64,000 nt of DNA from Polaromonas sp. C04. GTDB taxonomy: Bacteria; Pseudomonadota; Gammaproteobacteria; Burkholderiales; Burkholderiaceae_C. This document shows positions 26,224-34,911 of this stretch, piece after piece. The notes under the pieces are model-generated. The model did not search any database. It was not told the origin of the DNA and saw nothing but the letters and a program-made list of their open reading frames with translations. Position 1 is the first letter of the stretch; each line of letters begins with the position of its first letter. The translations under genes and the position numbers were made by a program. The DNA is taken from the NCBI RefSeq assembly GCF_002002705.1, contig NZ_MUNS01000032.1, positions 1 through 64,000 on the forward strand, given 5' to 3'.

Positions 26224-26909
26224 CAGGTGTCGCTCCATTTGCGCAGCAGGTTGTGATAGGTGCCCACCAGGGTGCGCCGCGCCACAGTGTCGGCGTCGCT
26301 CTGGTTCAGGCGCTGGATGGCGTTGTCCATGTCGAACAGCAAGGCGCGTTCGCCGTCGTCGCGCACCAGGCTTTGCACCCACAGAAAGCAGGCCACGCGC
26401 ACGCCGCGCGTGATGGGCGTGACCTGGTGCAGGCTGCTCGCGGGGTAGAGCACCATGTCGCCGGCCGCAAGCTTGGCGCTGTGCATGCCGTAGGTGTCCT
26501 CGATCTGCAGCTCGCCGCCGTCATAGCTGTCCGGATCGCTCAGAAACAGCGTGGCGGACAGGTCGGTGCGCAGCTTGGCGCCGCTGTGCGGGTGCAGGCG
26601 CACGCCACCGTCGACATGCAGGCCGAAGGCCATGCCCGCGCTGTAGCGGTTGAACATGGGCGGGTACAGCACATTGGGCAACGCCGCGCTGATGAAGAGC
26701 GGGTTGCGCTCCAGCGCCCCCGCCACGATCTGCTGGCACTCGCGCGCCACGCGCGATTGCTCGTCGATCTGCTGGTTGAACTTGACCGGCGCGCCCTGAT
26801 GGCCCGCGGTGACCCGGCCATCGACCCAGGCGTCGCCCGCCGCGTCAAGCTGTGCGCGGACCGTGGCCAGCTCGCCGGCGTCCAGTACTTGAGGGATGCA
26901 GATCAGCAT
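26223..26909 (-). CDS. piuC: PiuC/PKHD-type Fe(II)/2-oxoglutarate dioxygenase
   Basis: 228-residue cupin-fold dioxygenase. Iron ligands HVDGG (His, Asp) near residue 100 and a distal His in LHQVTPITRGVR, the latter with the Arg that binds 2-oxoglutarate. MLICIPQVLD is the family N-terminus, fixing the start at 26909. PiuC-type genes sit beside catecholate receptors and are Fur-regulated; the reaction is unknown. Lies 22 bp after the receptor gene. Confidence 0.92.
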   Translation of the reverse strand: MLICIPQVLDAGELATVRAQLDAAGDAWVDGRVTAGHQGAPVKFNQQIDEQSRVARECQQIVAGALERNPLFISAALPNVLYPPMFNRYSAGMAFGLHVDGGVRLHPHSGAKLRTDLSATLFLSDPDSYDGGELQIEDTYGMHSAKLAAGDMVLYPASSLHQVTPITRGVRVACFLWVQSLVRDDGERALLFDMDNAIQRLNQSDADTVARRTLVGTYHNLLRKWSDT

Positions 26910-26931
26910 GATGAATCGCGCCGCCCCAAGG

Positions 26932-29226
26932 TTAGAAACGGTAGGCGACCGAGACGGTGGCCGAGCGGCCCAGCCCCGGCACGGCGCGCCCGCCATCGGA
27001 TGGAATCAGCGCATCGTAGTAGTTCGTATTGAACAGGTTGAACACGTTCAGGCGAATATCGTATTTCGGTTGATGGTAGGCGAGCATCGCGTCCCAGCGC
27101 GTGTAGGCGCCAACCCGCACCAGATCGGTGTTGTTGGCAAAGCGCGAGGAACTGTAGGTCGCGCCGGCACCGACCTCCCACTGCGGCGTGATGGCGTAGG
27201 TGCTCCACAGGCTGGCGGAATCTTTCGGCGTATTCGCCGGCACCATGCCGTTCGTGCCCGGCGCAACGCCATTGACGATCAATGCATCGAGGTGGGTGTA
27301 GCCGCCAAAAATCTGCAGTCTGTCGGTGACGCGCCCCGCCGCCCCGGCGCGTGCGCCGTTCACACGCACGGTGCCGGTCGCCGAGTACGTGCCGTCGGGG
27401 TTCTGCGAACGCGCATTGTCCTGGGTGATCTGAAATGCTGCCGCCGACAGCGACAGGTCGCCGCCGTTCAGGTCCCACTTGCCGCCGGCCTCGTAGGCCT
27501 TGTTGGTCGTCGGCGGCAGCGGCTGCGAGCTGCCGGTGGTCGATACCAGTTGTTCCAGCGACGGGTTGAACGACGTGCTGTAGGACAGATAGTAGGACTG
27601 CGCTTTGGTCGGTTGCCAGAGGGCGCCGGCACGCGCGCTGGTGAAGTTCACCACCTGGTTCATGGACGCTGCCACGGTCGCGGTCGGGATCGAGTTGTCG
27701 ATACTCGCGCTGTAGCGGTCCTGGCGCAGGCCGCCGACCAGCTTGAACTGCGGGCTCAGTTCCAGCGTGTCGTTGAAGTAGGCGGCCACGGTGGTGGCGC
27801 TCGCCGTTGCGAGATTGCCGGCCACGCTCGGCGCGTTGCCGGGCGCGCCGGTCTGGGCCGGATCGAGCAGCGGGGTGCAGGCCACATAGCCGCTGGTACC
27901 GCCCGCCGGATTCAGCGCCGTACCGTTGCACGAGCCGTTGCGGTAATAGGCCTGGTTGTTGTAGGTGTCGCGCCCCAGCTCAAAGCCCGCCAGCAGCGCG
28001 TGCCTGACCGCACCCGTCTCGAATTTGGTGTTGAACTCGGTCAGGTTGAAAAGCGACGTATCGTGAATGACGCGGTCGTGGCTTTGCTGGCGCACCCACA
28101 GCTGGCTCAGCGGCAGCGCGCTGGTGGCAGCGGCCGGAACGGCCGTGCTGCCGGTAGAAAGCGGCGTGTAGACGCCGCTGGCCGAGAGCGTGCCAATACC
28201 TTGCGGTGCCGTCTCGCGCGCATCGGTGGTGACGTTGTTGTATTGCGTCTGGTTGCGGATCGAGCTGGTGGGCGTGAGCCTGTGCTCGACCAGTGCGCCG
28301 AGCGCGCCGATGTCGGAGATGGTGCGGTCGTCGGTGAAGCCGTAGGCCGTCTTCGGGTTCACGTTGACCGGCGCACCGTTCAGCGGGGGCACGCCGTAGT
28401 CGGGCATGTCGCGGTTGTGCTGCAGCAGCCCCGTCAGCGTGATTTGGGTCGGCGTGCCGATGCCGAGCTTGAGCGACGGCGCGATGCCGTAGTCCTGCAA
28501 CTCGGTCTGGTCGCGCGTCGTGGCGTTGCCCTGCTGCCCCATCACCGCCACGCGAAACGCCGCGCTGTCGGACAACGGCTGGTTGTGGTCGACCGTGGTG
28601 CGTACCAGGCCCGTGGTGCTGGCCGATACCTGCACTTCGTCCGCGGCTTTCAGCGTGGGCTTCTTCGTGACCTGGTTGATCACGCCGCCGGTGGAGCCGC
28701 GGCCGAACAGCATGGACGACGGACCCATCAGCACCTCGATGGAATCGAGCGCAAAGGTATCGCGGTAGTACTGGGCCCGATCGCGCGCGCCGTCCAGAAA
28801 GACGTCGGTGCGCGCCGAGAAACCGTTCAGGTTGATGTTGGTGCCGATCTGGCCGCCTTCGGCGCCGCCGATGGTCAGGCCCGGCACGTTGCGCAGCGCG
28901 GAGGCCAGCGAGGTGGCGCCCTGCGACTGCATCACCGCCTGGTTGATGACCGTGACCGACTGCGGAATATCGCGCAGCTCGGCCGGCAGCCGGCTGACCG
29001 AGTTCGCGTTGGCACCGAAGTCGTTGTCCTCGGCGCTGGCCTTGATTTGCACCGGGCGCAAAGTCTGCGGCACGACGGCACCGGGCGCCGGCTGGGTCTG
29101 GGCAGAAGGGGTGACTGGCGCCTGCGGTGCGGCTTGCTGGGCAAAGGCTCCCGGCACCGAGAACAGGCCAAGCAAAGACAAGGCGGCGGTGGTGCGCGGG
29201 CCCGCCGGGCGATGGCTGCGATTCAT
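26932..29226 (-). CDS. TonB-dependent siderophore receptor (Fiu/catecholate type)
   Basis: 764-residue outer-membrane receptor: signal peptide with cleavage near GAFAQQA, a TonB-box region, plug domain (residues ~50-170; LRDIPQSVTVINQAVMQSQG, GSTGGVINQVTKKP) and a 22-strand barrel ending in a terminal Phe (ATVSVAYRF). It imports a ferric siderophore, catecholate by similarity to Fiu/PiuA. Heads the operon with piuC and the PepSY-type gene. A Fur-like box is ~90 bp upstream. Confidence 0.93.
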   Translation of the reverse strand: MNRSHRPAGPRTTAALSLLGLFSVPGAFAQQAAPQAPVTPSAQTQPAPGAVVPQTLRPVQIKASAEDNDFGANANSVSRLPAELRDIPQSVTVINQAVMQSQGATSLASALRNVPGLTIGGAEGGQIGTNINLNGFSARTDVFLDGARDRAQYYRDTFALDSIEVLMGPSSMLFGRGSTGGVINQVTKKPTLKAADEVQVSASTTGLVRTTVDHNQPLSDSAAFRVAVMGQQGNATTRDQTELQDYGIAPSLKLGIGTPTQITLTGLLQHNRDMPDYGVPPLNGAPVNVNPKTAYGFTDDRTISDIGALGALVEHRLTPTSSIRNQTQYNNVTTDARETAPQGIGTLSASGVYTPLSTGSTAVPAAATSALPLSQLWVRQQSHDRVIHDTSLFNLTEFNTKFETGAVRHALLAGFELGRDTYNNQAYYRNGSCNGTALNPAGGTSGYVACTPLLDPAQTGAPGNAPSVAGNLATASATTVAAYFNDTLELSPQFKLVGGLRQDRYSASIDNSIPTATVAASMNQVVNFTSARAGALWQPTKAQSYYLSYSTSFNPSLEQLVSTTGSSQPLPPTTNKAYEAGGKWDLNGGDLSLSAAAFQITQDNARSQNPDGTYSATGTVRVNGARAGAAGRVTDRLQIFGGYTHLDALIVNGVAPGTNGMVPANTPKDSASLWSTYAITPQWEVGAGATYSSSRFANNTDLVRVGAYTRWDAMLAYHQPKYDIRLNVFNLFNTNYYDALIPSDGGRAVPGLGRSATVSVAYRF

Positions 29227-29314
29227 TGTTTTACTTTCTCCGGGTGATGAACGAACAGGCCCTGACGTCGTGCTGGCGCTGTGCTGGCTGCGTTCAAGAT
29301 CAGCAGAAAGTATA

Positions 29315-29333
29315 AATGCGAATCAGTCTTATT
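29315..29333. promoter_or_regulatory. Fur-box-like site upstream of the TonB receptor
   Basis: AATGCGAATCAGTCTTATT matches 16 of 19 positions of the common Fur form AATGAGAATCATTCTCATT. It lies 89-107 bp upstream of the receptor start, in the only sizeable gap of the operon. Iron repression is the expected effect; not shown. Confidence 0.62.
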
Positions 29334-29416
29334 TGCCTCAACAATCCGGAAAATGTTGCTTTTACCCAAAACCAGATTCATCGGCGACAGCATTGCCGCC
29401 GCTGCCCGGGCTCACC

Positions 29417-30331
29417 TCAGGTCTTGGCGAGTTGGGCCATGGCCTTGCCGACTTCGTTGGTGCCTTGCGCCGCACCACTCTGCGGCACGGTTTCGCCGGC
29501 CTGCATCGTCACCTCGGCCAGTCGCGCGGCCAGACGTTCGGGCGCCTGGGCATCGGTGCCGATCCACGCACCGGGGGTCAGCGTGATGTGCGCCGCCTCG
29601 AAGGTGCCGGCACCGGCGCACAGGATGGTGCGGTTCGGCGCATCGCTCGACGCCAGCACCAGCATTGCGGGCACCACGGCTTCGGGCTTCAGGGCCTGCA
29701 GCACGGCCTCGGGCATCAGCCCTTCGGTCATGCGGGTCGCGGCGGTGGGCGCCAGGCAGTTGACGCGGATGTTGTTTTTGGCGCCCTCGATCGACAGGGT
29801 CTGCATCAGGCCCACCAGCGCCATCTTGGCCGCCCCATAGTTGGCCTGGCCGAAATTGCCGTACAGGCCCGACGATGAGGTCGTCATCACGATGCGCCCG
29901 TACTTCTGCTCGACCATCAGCGGCCAGACCGCCTTGGTGCAATGGACCGCGCCCATCAGGTGCACGTCCAGCACCAGCCGGAAGTCGTCCAGCGCCATCT
30001 TGGCAAAGCTCTTGTCGCGCAGGATGCCGGCGTTGTTCACCAGGATGTCGATGCGGCCCCAGGCATCGACCGCCTGCCGGACCATGGCCTGCACGGCGCC
30101 GAAATCCGTCACGGACGCTCCATTGGCGATGGCTTCGCCGCCGGCCGCGCGGATTTCGTCAACCACCGCCTGCGCCGCCCCCGTCGAACCGCCGGCGCCA
30201 TCGACGGCGCCGCCGAGATCGTTCACCAGCACCCGTGCGCCGCGCGCTGCCAGCGCCAAAGCATGCTGCCGGCCGAGTCCACCGCCTGCGCCGGTGACGA
30301 TGGCCACGCGGCCCTTGAAATCAATGCTCAT
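29417..30331 (-). CDS. SDR, 3-hydroxyacyl-CoA dehydrogenase MFE2-like
   Basis: 304-residue SDR with TGAGGGLGRQHALALAARGA at residues 12-31, NDLGG, NNAG and catalytic YGAAK near residue 165. NDLGG following the second strand and the GNFGQANYGAAK context are typical of the dehydrogenase unit of peroxisomal multifunctional enzyme 2 and its bacterial relatives. The tail beyond residue ~245 is longer than classical SDRs. Likely oxidises 3-hydroxyacyl-CoAs. Same strand as, but not obviously part of, the iron operon. Confidence 0.88.
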   Translation of the reverse strand: MSIDFKGRVAIVTGAGGGLGRQHALALAARGARVLVNDLGGAVDGAGGSTGAAQAVVDEIRAAGGEAIANGASVTDFGAVQAMVRQAVDAWGRIDILVNNAGILRDKSFAKMALDDFRLVLDVHLMGAVHCTKAVWPLMVEQKYGRIVMTTSSSGLYGNFGQANYGAAKMALVGLMQTLSIEGAKNNIRVNCLAPTAATRMTEGLMPEAVLQALKPEAVVPAMLVLASSDAPNRTILCAGAGTFEAAHITLTPGAWIGTDAQAPERLAARLAEVTMQAGETVPQSGAAQGTNEVGKAMAQLAKT

Positions 30332-30443
30332 GTTTTTCTTCCTGTCATATAGGTGATGCTCGCCCCGCCCGGCTTCTGGTAGCCTTTGCCGGGACAGCGC
30401 TGTACTTTAATTCATGAGGCGGCGGGTCGATAGAAAGCTGCCG

Positions 30444-31319
30444 ATGGAACTGAACTCCGAAGTCATCACCACCCCCCCTCGTGCCGCCGCCACAGTGGTG
30501 ATGCTGCGCGACGCCGCCAGCGGGCTGGAAGTGTTTTTGCTCAAGCGCCACGGCTTGTCGGACGTGCTGGGCGGCGCCTACGTATTTCCCGGTGGCAAGG
30601 TGGACGCGCACGATGCCGAACTGGACATGGCGGCCCGGCTGGACCAGTCCCCGCAGCAACTGCACGCAGGCTTGAACGAGCCCGACATCGATGCCGTGAC
30701 GGCTGCGAGCCTGTATGTGGCGGCCCTGCGCGAAGCGTTTGAAGAGTCCGGCGTGCTGTTTGCGCAGGATGCGTCGGCCGCCCGCGCCACACAGGCCGGC
30801 GCCCTCCTGCGCGAAGGCTGCGGTTTTGATGAGGTGCTGGCCCGCATGGCGCTGCGCCTGCAGACGCGCAGTGTGGTGCCGTGGTCGCGCTGGATCACGC
30901 CCCGGGTGCCGTCGGTGATGAACAAGCGCTTTGACACCCGTTTCTTCGTCTCCGCGGTGCCACCGGACCAGATCGCGCGGCATGACAACCACGAAACCAC
31001 CGAGAGCGTGTGGCTGCGGCCCCGTGCCGCGCTGGAGCAGTACCGGGACGGCCAGATCGAGCTGGCACCGCCGCAGATCATGAGCCTGGCGCACCTGTCG
31101 CACCACAGCACGGTCGACAGCGTGCTGCGGGAGGCGCGTGGCCGCAGGCCGCCGATCATCCAGCCGGAGTCGTTCGAGCAGGACGGCTTGCGGGTCATCT
31201 GCTACCCCGGCGACGAACGGCACTCGCTGCGCGAGCGCGCGCTGCCCGGCCCCACCCGGCTGCGCTACCACCACCAGCGTTTCGAGCCCCTGGAGGGCTT
31301 CGAGGCGCTATTCGCCTGA
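30444..31319 (+). CDS. NUDIX hydrolase, NUDT19-like
   Basis: 291-residue protein with a split Nudix box: GGKVDAHDAELD, an insert of ~45 residues, then ALREAFEESGVLFA (REUxEExGU). Such an insert is characteristic of the NUDT19/RP2-like group, which in mammals hydrolyses CoA and acyl-CoA. N-terminus RAAATVVMLRDAASGLEVFL supports the domain. Start is either ATG 30414 or 30444; neither has a good ribosome site, and 30444 sits closer to the conserved strand. Confidence 0.87.
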   Translation: MELNSEVITTPPRAAATVVMLRDAASGLEVFLLKRHGLSDVLGGAYVFPGGKVDAHDAELDMAARLDQSPQQLHAGLNEPDIDAVTAASLYVAALREAFEESGVLFAQDASAARATQAGALLREGCGFDEVLARMALRLQTRSVVPWSRWITPRVPSVMNKRFDTRFFVSAVPPDQIARHDNHETTESVWLRPRAALEQYRDGQIELAPPQIMSLAHLSHHSTVDSVLREARGRRPPIIQPESFEQDGLRVICYPGDERHSLRERALPGPTRLRYHHQRFEPLEGFEALFA

Positions 31320-31451
31320 GGTTCGCGCAGGCGCACCCTTCGTCACTGTCACTTGCGCTAACCCGCCCGACGCGCCCCGTCGCTACCATCAGCGCAGCGG
31401 TTGCCAGGCGCCGCCCGCCCTACCCGAATCCAATCTGCAGGAGAAACCCCC

Positions 31452-32495
31452 ATGTCCACACTTGCCTCGCTCACCAATCACCAGATCCGCCTGGCCGCAC
31501 GCCCGGTCGGCACCCCGACCCGCGCCAACTGGAGCAACACCACCGAAGCCGTCGCGGAGCCCGCCGAGGGCGGCGTGCTGGTCAAGACGCTGGCCCTGTC
31601 GCTGGACCCCGCCATGCGCGGCTGGATGAACGAAGGCAAGAGCTACATCCCGCCCGTGGGCATTGGCGAAGTCATGCGCGCGGGTGGCATCGGCAAGGTC
31701 ATTGCCTCCAAAAACCCGGCGTTTGCCGTGGGCGATGTCGTGTCTGCCGTGCTCGGCGTGCAGGAATACCTGCTGATTCCGCAGGCCGACCTCAAGCGCA
31801 GCAGCCTGGCCAAAATCGACCTGACGCTGGGCAGCCAGACGCAGTGGCTCAACGTGCTCGGCATGCCCGGCATGACCGGTTACTTCGGCCTGATGGACGT
31901 CGGGCAGCCCAAGGCGGGCGAGACCGTGGTGGTGTCGGGCGCCGCCGGCGCGGTCGGCCAGACGGTCGGCCAGCTCGCCAAGATCAAGGGCTGCCGTGCG
32001 GTGGGCATCGCCGGTGGCCAGGCCAAATGCGACTGGGTCGTGAAGGAACTCGGCTTTGATGCCTGCATCGACTACAAGGCCGGCCCCAGCGCGGTCAGGG
32101 ACGGCCTGAAGGAACACTGCCCGAACGGCGTGGACATCTACTTCGACAATGTGGGCGGCGAGATCCTGGACGCGGCGCTGGCGCGCCTCGCCCGCGGCGC
32201 GCGCATCATCATCTGCGGTGCCATCAGCCAGTACAACAACACCAGCGCGGTTCAAGGGCCGAAAAACTATCTGTCGCTGCTCGTGAACCGGGCCCGCATG
32301 CAGGGCATCGTGGTGTTCGACTACGCCGACCGCTACCCTTTGGCCGTGGCCGAATTGGCGGGCTACCTGAAGGACGGCCGCATGAAGAGCAAGGAAGACA
32401 TCGTCAAAGGCCTGGACACCTTTCCAGAAGCGCTGATCAAGCTCTTCACGGGCGAGAACTTCGGCAAGCTGGTGCTGCAGGTCGCCGAAGACTGA
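31452..32495 (+). CDS. NADP-dependent zinc-free MDR oxidoreductase (CurA/YncB-like)
   Basis: 347-residue medium-chain reductase without the zinc-binding cysteines. N-terminal RLAARPVGTPTRANW, LSLDPAMRGWM, then the Rossmann motif VVVSGAAGAVGQTVGQLAK near residue 160 and FDNVGGEILD. This is the leukotriene B4 / curcumin reductase group that reduces alkenal or alkenone double bonds. CAGGAG lies upstream of ATG 31452. Convergent with the small exported-protein gene, 2 bp apart. Confidence 0.92.
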   Translation: MSTLASLTNHQIRLAARPVGTPTRANWSNTTEAVAEPAEGGVLVKTLALSLDPAMRGWMNEGKSYIPPVGIGEVMRAGGIGKVIASKNPAFAVGDVVSAVLGVQEYLLIPQADLKRSSLAKIDLTLGSQTQWLNVLGMPGMTGYFGLMDVGQPKAGETVVVSGAAGAVGQTVGQLAKIKGCRAVGIAGGQAKCDWVVKELGFDACIDYKAGPSAVRDGLKEHCPNGVDIYFDNVGGEILDAALARLARGARIIICGAISQYNNTSAVQGPKNYLSLLVNRARMQGIVVFDYADRYPLAVAELAGYLKDGRMKSKEDIVKGLDTFPEALIKLFTGENFGKLVLQVAED

Positions 32496-32497
32496 CC

Positions 32498-32935
32498 TCA
32501 GTCCCGGTGGCCGTGGCCCTTGCCATGGCCGCGGTCATTGTCGCGGTAGCCCTGGTTGTTGTCGCGGCCGTCCCAGCCGCGGCGATCGCGGTCCTTGTAT
32601 TTGTACTTGCCCCGGCTGTCCACATTCACAAAATACACTTGCCGGCCGCAGGCATTGTATTGGGCGCAGTGTTTGCTCCATTTTTTGGCGTGACCCGGCG
32701 GCACATACAGGTACAGCGGCGGCTGCTGCACCAGCACAGCCGGCCGCGTAATGATCACCGGCTGTGCATACAGCACCGGCGGCGGGGGGGCATTGCCGAT
32801 ATTGATGCGGCCGTAGACGCCAGGCGCCAAGATGCCATCCACGGTGGCATTGACGTAGGGCTGCGCCCGGGCCGCGGTGGCACCCAGCAACAGCAGGGCT
32901 GCAGTGAGGGCAAAAATTCGGGTTTTCAACTTCAT
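32498..32935 (-). CDS. Small exported protein with charged Gly/Arg/Asp tail
   Basis: 145 residues. A signal peptide (MKLKTRIFALTAALLLLGAT, cleavage after ARA) leads into a Pro/Tyr/Val segment and a mature end rich in Asp, Arg, Gly and His (GHGKGHGHRD at the terminus). Two cysteines (HCAQYNACG) could form a disulfide. It resembles other periplasmic proteins of Burkholderiales but I cannot name a family. AAGGA precedes the ATG. Confidence 0.8.
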   Translation of the reverse strand: MKLKTRIFALTAALLLLGATAARAQPYVNATVDGILAPGVYGRINIGNAPPPPVLYAQPVIITRPAVLVQQPPLYLYVPPGHAKKWSKHCAQYNACGRQVYFVNVDSRGKYKYKDRDRRGWDGRDNNQGYRDNDRGHGKGHGHRD

Positions 32936-33089
32936 GGGGTTCCTTGTGTTTATGCTGCCTGACAAGCCGGAACCTCGGCGGTTCGAATCGACGCCGCGGA
33001 CTCCTTTGAGCCAAGCTCCATTTGTAACAAAGGAAGTGGAGCGCTCATGTAGGACGATGTGAAAGATGTAAGCAAGATGCGTCCTACAC

Positions 33090-33590
33090 TCAGACCGCCC
33101 CATGCGGATGCGTGGGATCGACCCACAGAACCGTCTCGGGTTTCTCGGCCGGCTCAATCGCCAGATTGACCGCGACCGCCTCGCCATCGCTGCGGCACAG
33201 CACGCATTCCAGTGGCTCGGTGGGGCTGGCATTGATTTCCTGGTGCGGCACATAGGGTGGCACGTAGATGAAGTCACCGGGGCCGGCCTCGGCCGTAAAT
33301 TCCAGGTGTTCGCCCCAGCGCATGCGCGCGCGGCCCTTGATGATGTAGATCACGCTTTCCAGATGACCGTGGTGATGGGCGCCGGTCTTGGCGTTGGCAT
33401 GGATGGTGACGGTGCCGGCCCAGAGCTTTTGCGCGCCGACGCGCGCGAAGTTGATGGCCGCCTTGCGGTCCATGCCGGGCGTCTGGGCCGTGTTGCCGTC
33501 GAGCTGGTTCGCGGGGATCACACGCACGCCATCGTGCTTCCATGCCGCATCGGCGTGATCGTGCGCATCGTGCAAGTCGTGGGTCGTCAT
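33090..33590 (-). CDS. Cupin-domain protein
   Basis: 166-residue single-domain cupin. Metal motif 1 is GAHHHGHLESVIYI near residue 70 and motif 2 PGDFIYVPPYVPHQEIN near 105. The N-terminus is His/Asp-rich (HDLHDAHDHADA). Possibly a dioxygenase or isomerase of uncertain substrate. Follows the serine hydrolase gene by 4 bp on the same strand, so they are likely co-expressed. Confidence 0.87.
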   Translation of the reverse strand: MTTHDLHDAHDHADAAWKHDGVRVIPANQLDGNTAQTPGMDRKAAINFARVGAQKLWAGTVTIHANAKTGAHHHGHLESVIYIIKGRARMRWGEHLEFTAEAGPGDFIYVPPYVPHQEINASPTEPLECVLCRSDGEAVAVNLAIEPAEKPETVLWVDPTHPHGAV

Positions 33591-33594
33591 GGCA

Positions 33595-34800
33595 TCACTC
33601 CATCAAGGCCGCATACACCAGGTCGCGAAACAGCGGCCGGTAGTGCTCGCGCTGGTTCGGCGCCTGGATCATCATCAGCGCGAACAGGTCTTCGGCCGGA
33701 TCGACAAAGAAGGTCGTGCCCGCGATGCCGCCCCAGAAATACGAGCCCACAGAGCCCGGCACCGCCGACAGTCCCGGCGCGGTGCGCACCGCAAAGCCCA
33801 GTCCGAAGCCGTGGCCCGGCGTGAGCAGCGTGGCCGAGCCGCTGTGCGGATTCACCGGAATGGCGCCGAGGTGGTCGGCCGTCATCCAGTCCACGATGCG
33901 CGGGCCCAGCAGGCGCACGCCGTTGAGTTCGCCCTTGTTCAGCATGAACTGCAGGAAGCGCGCATAGTCCGGCGCGGTCGACATCAACCCGCCGCCGCCC
34001 GACTCCATCTGCGGCTGCTGCCGCGCATCGAACAGTTGCATCTGCACGCCGCCGTCGGGGTCGCGCGCAAACGGCTCGGCAATGCGTCCGTGGTGTTCGG
34101 GCGGCACCCAGAAGCCGGTCTCCCGCATGCCCAGTGGCTCGAAGATCTGCTGGTGCAGAAACTCGCCGAGCGGCTGGCCACCGAGGACCTCCACCAGCCG
34201 GCCCAGCACATCGGTGGCGCGGCTGTATTCCCAGACGCTGCCGGGCTGCGCCATCAGGGGCAGCGCTGCAAGCGCCTGCGAGAATTCCGCGTTGCTGCGC
34301 TCCCGCGAGCCGATGCGGGCCGCACCATATTGCCGCTGCACGGCCGACAGGCCCAGAAATTCATAGGTCAGGCCGGCCGTGTGGCGCAGCAGGTCCTGCA
34401 CCGTGGCGCCCGGAGTCACGGGCTGCAACTCCAGGCTGCCGTGACGCTCCACGGCCAGTTGCTGCTGCGCGTACTCGGGCAGGTATTTCGACACCGGATC
34501 GCTCAGCAGCAAACGCCCCTGCTCCAGCAGCATCATGACCGCCACCGACACGACCGGCTTGGTCATGGAGTAGATGCGAAACAGCGAGTCGCGCGCCATG
34601 GGCGTGCCGGCGGCAGGGTCCTGCTGCCCCAGGGCTTCGAACAGTGCAATCCTGCCGTGCCGCGCAATCAGCGCCACGGCGCCGGGCAGGCGCTGGCGAT
34701 CGATCTCGGACTGCAGCACGAGCCGCAGACAATCCAGCCGCTGGGCGCTCAGTCCGACTTCGGCCGGCTCCGCCGTGGGAAGGATGGGGGTTGAACTCAT
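33595..34800 (-). CDS. Serine hydrolase of the beta-lactamase / EstB family
   Basis: 401-residue class C beta-lactamase-fold enzyme. Nucleophile motif SMTK (SxxK) in FRIYSMTKPVVS near residue 75, Tyr motif WEYSRATD near 185, and a Gly-rich GHGFGLGFAV in place of KTG. No signal peptide, so a cytoplasmic esterase (EstB-like) is more likely than a lactamase. Upstream of the cupin gene. Confidence 0.89.
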   Translation of the reverse strand: MSSTPILPTAEPAEVGLSAQRLDCLRLVLQSEIDRQRLPGAVALIARHGRIALFEALGQQDPAAGTPMARDSLFRIYSMTKPVVSVAVMMLLEQGRLLLSDPVSKYLPEYAQQQLAVERHGSLELQPVTPGATVQDLLRHTAGLTYEFLGLSAVQRQYGAARIGSRERSNAEFSQALAALPLMAQPGSVWEYSRATDVLGRLVEVLGGQPLGEFLHQQIFEPLGMRETGFWVPPEHHGRIAEPFARDPDGGVQMQLFDARQQPQMESGGGGLMSTAPDYARFLQFMLNKGELNGVRLLGPRIVDWMTADHLGAIPVNPHSGSATLLTPGHGFGLGFAVRTAPGLSAVPGSVGSYFWGGIAGTTFFVDPAEDLFALMMIQAPNQREHYRPLFRDLVYAALME

Positions 34801-34853
34801 AGCGCGTGTCGTCCTTTCTGGCTTTCAAAATCAACTGCTTGGCACCCCGTTAA

Positions 34854-34909
34854 CTACAGTTTTGATAGCTAACTGCGCAGAAGGGGTATGGGCTACAAGC
34901 ACTTTTTAC
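34854..34909 (+). repeat. Dispersed ~56-bp repeat between the acyl-CoA synthetase and hydrolase genes
   Basis: Reads CTACAGTTTTGATAGCTAAC, TGCGCAGAAGGGGTAT, GGGCTACAAGCACTTTTTAC. It ends at the stop of the convergent-side AMP-ligase gene (34912) and occupies half of the 111-bp gap. Confidence 0.78.
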
Positions 34910-34911
34910 CG

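Noticed and set aside
26896-29247. 783-codon plus-strand ORF opposite the TonB receptor
   Set aside because: It is the antisense shadow of a clear receptor gene; His/Arg/Val-rich composition and no motifs.
33595-34800. Antibiotic-resistance beta-lactamase
   Set aside because: SxxK and Tyr motifs fit, but there is no signal peptide and KTG is replaced, so an EstB-like esterase is more likely.
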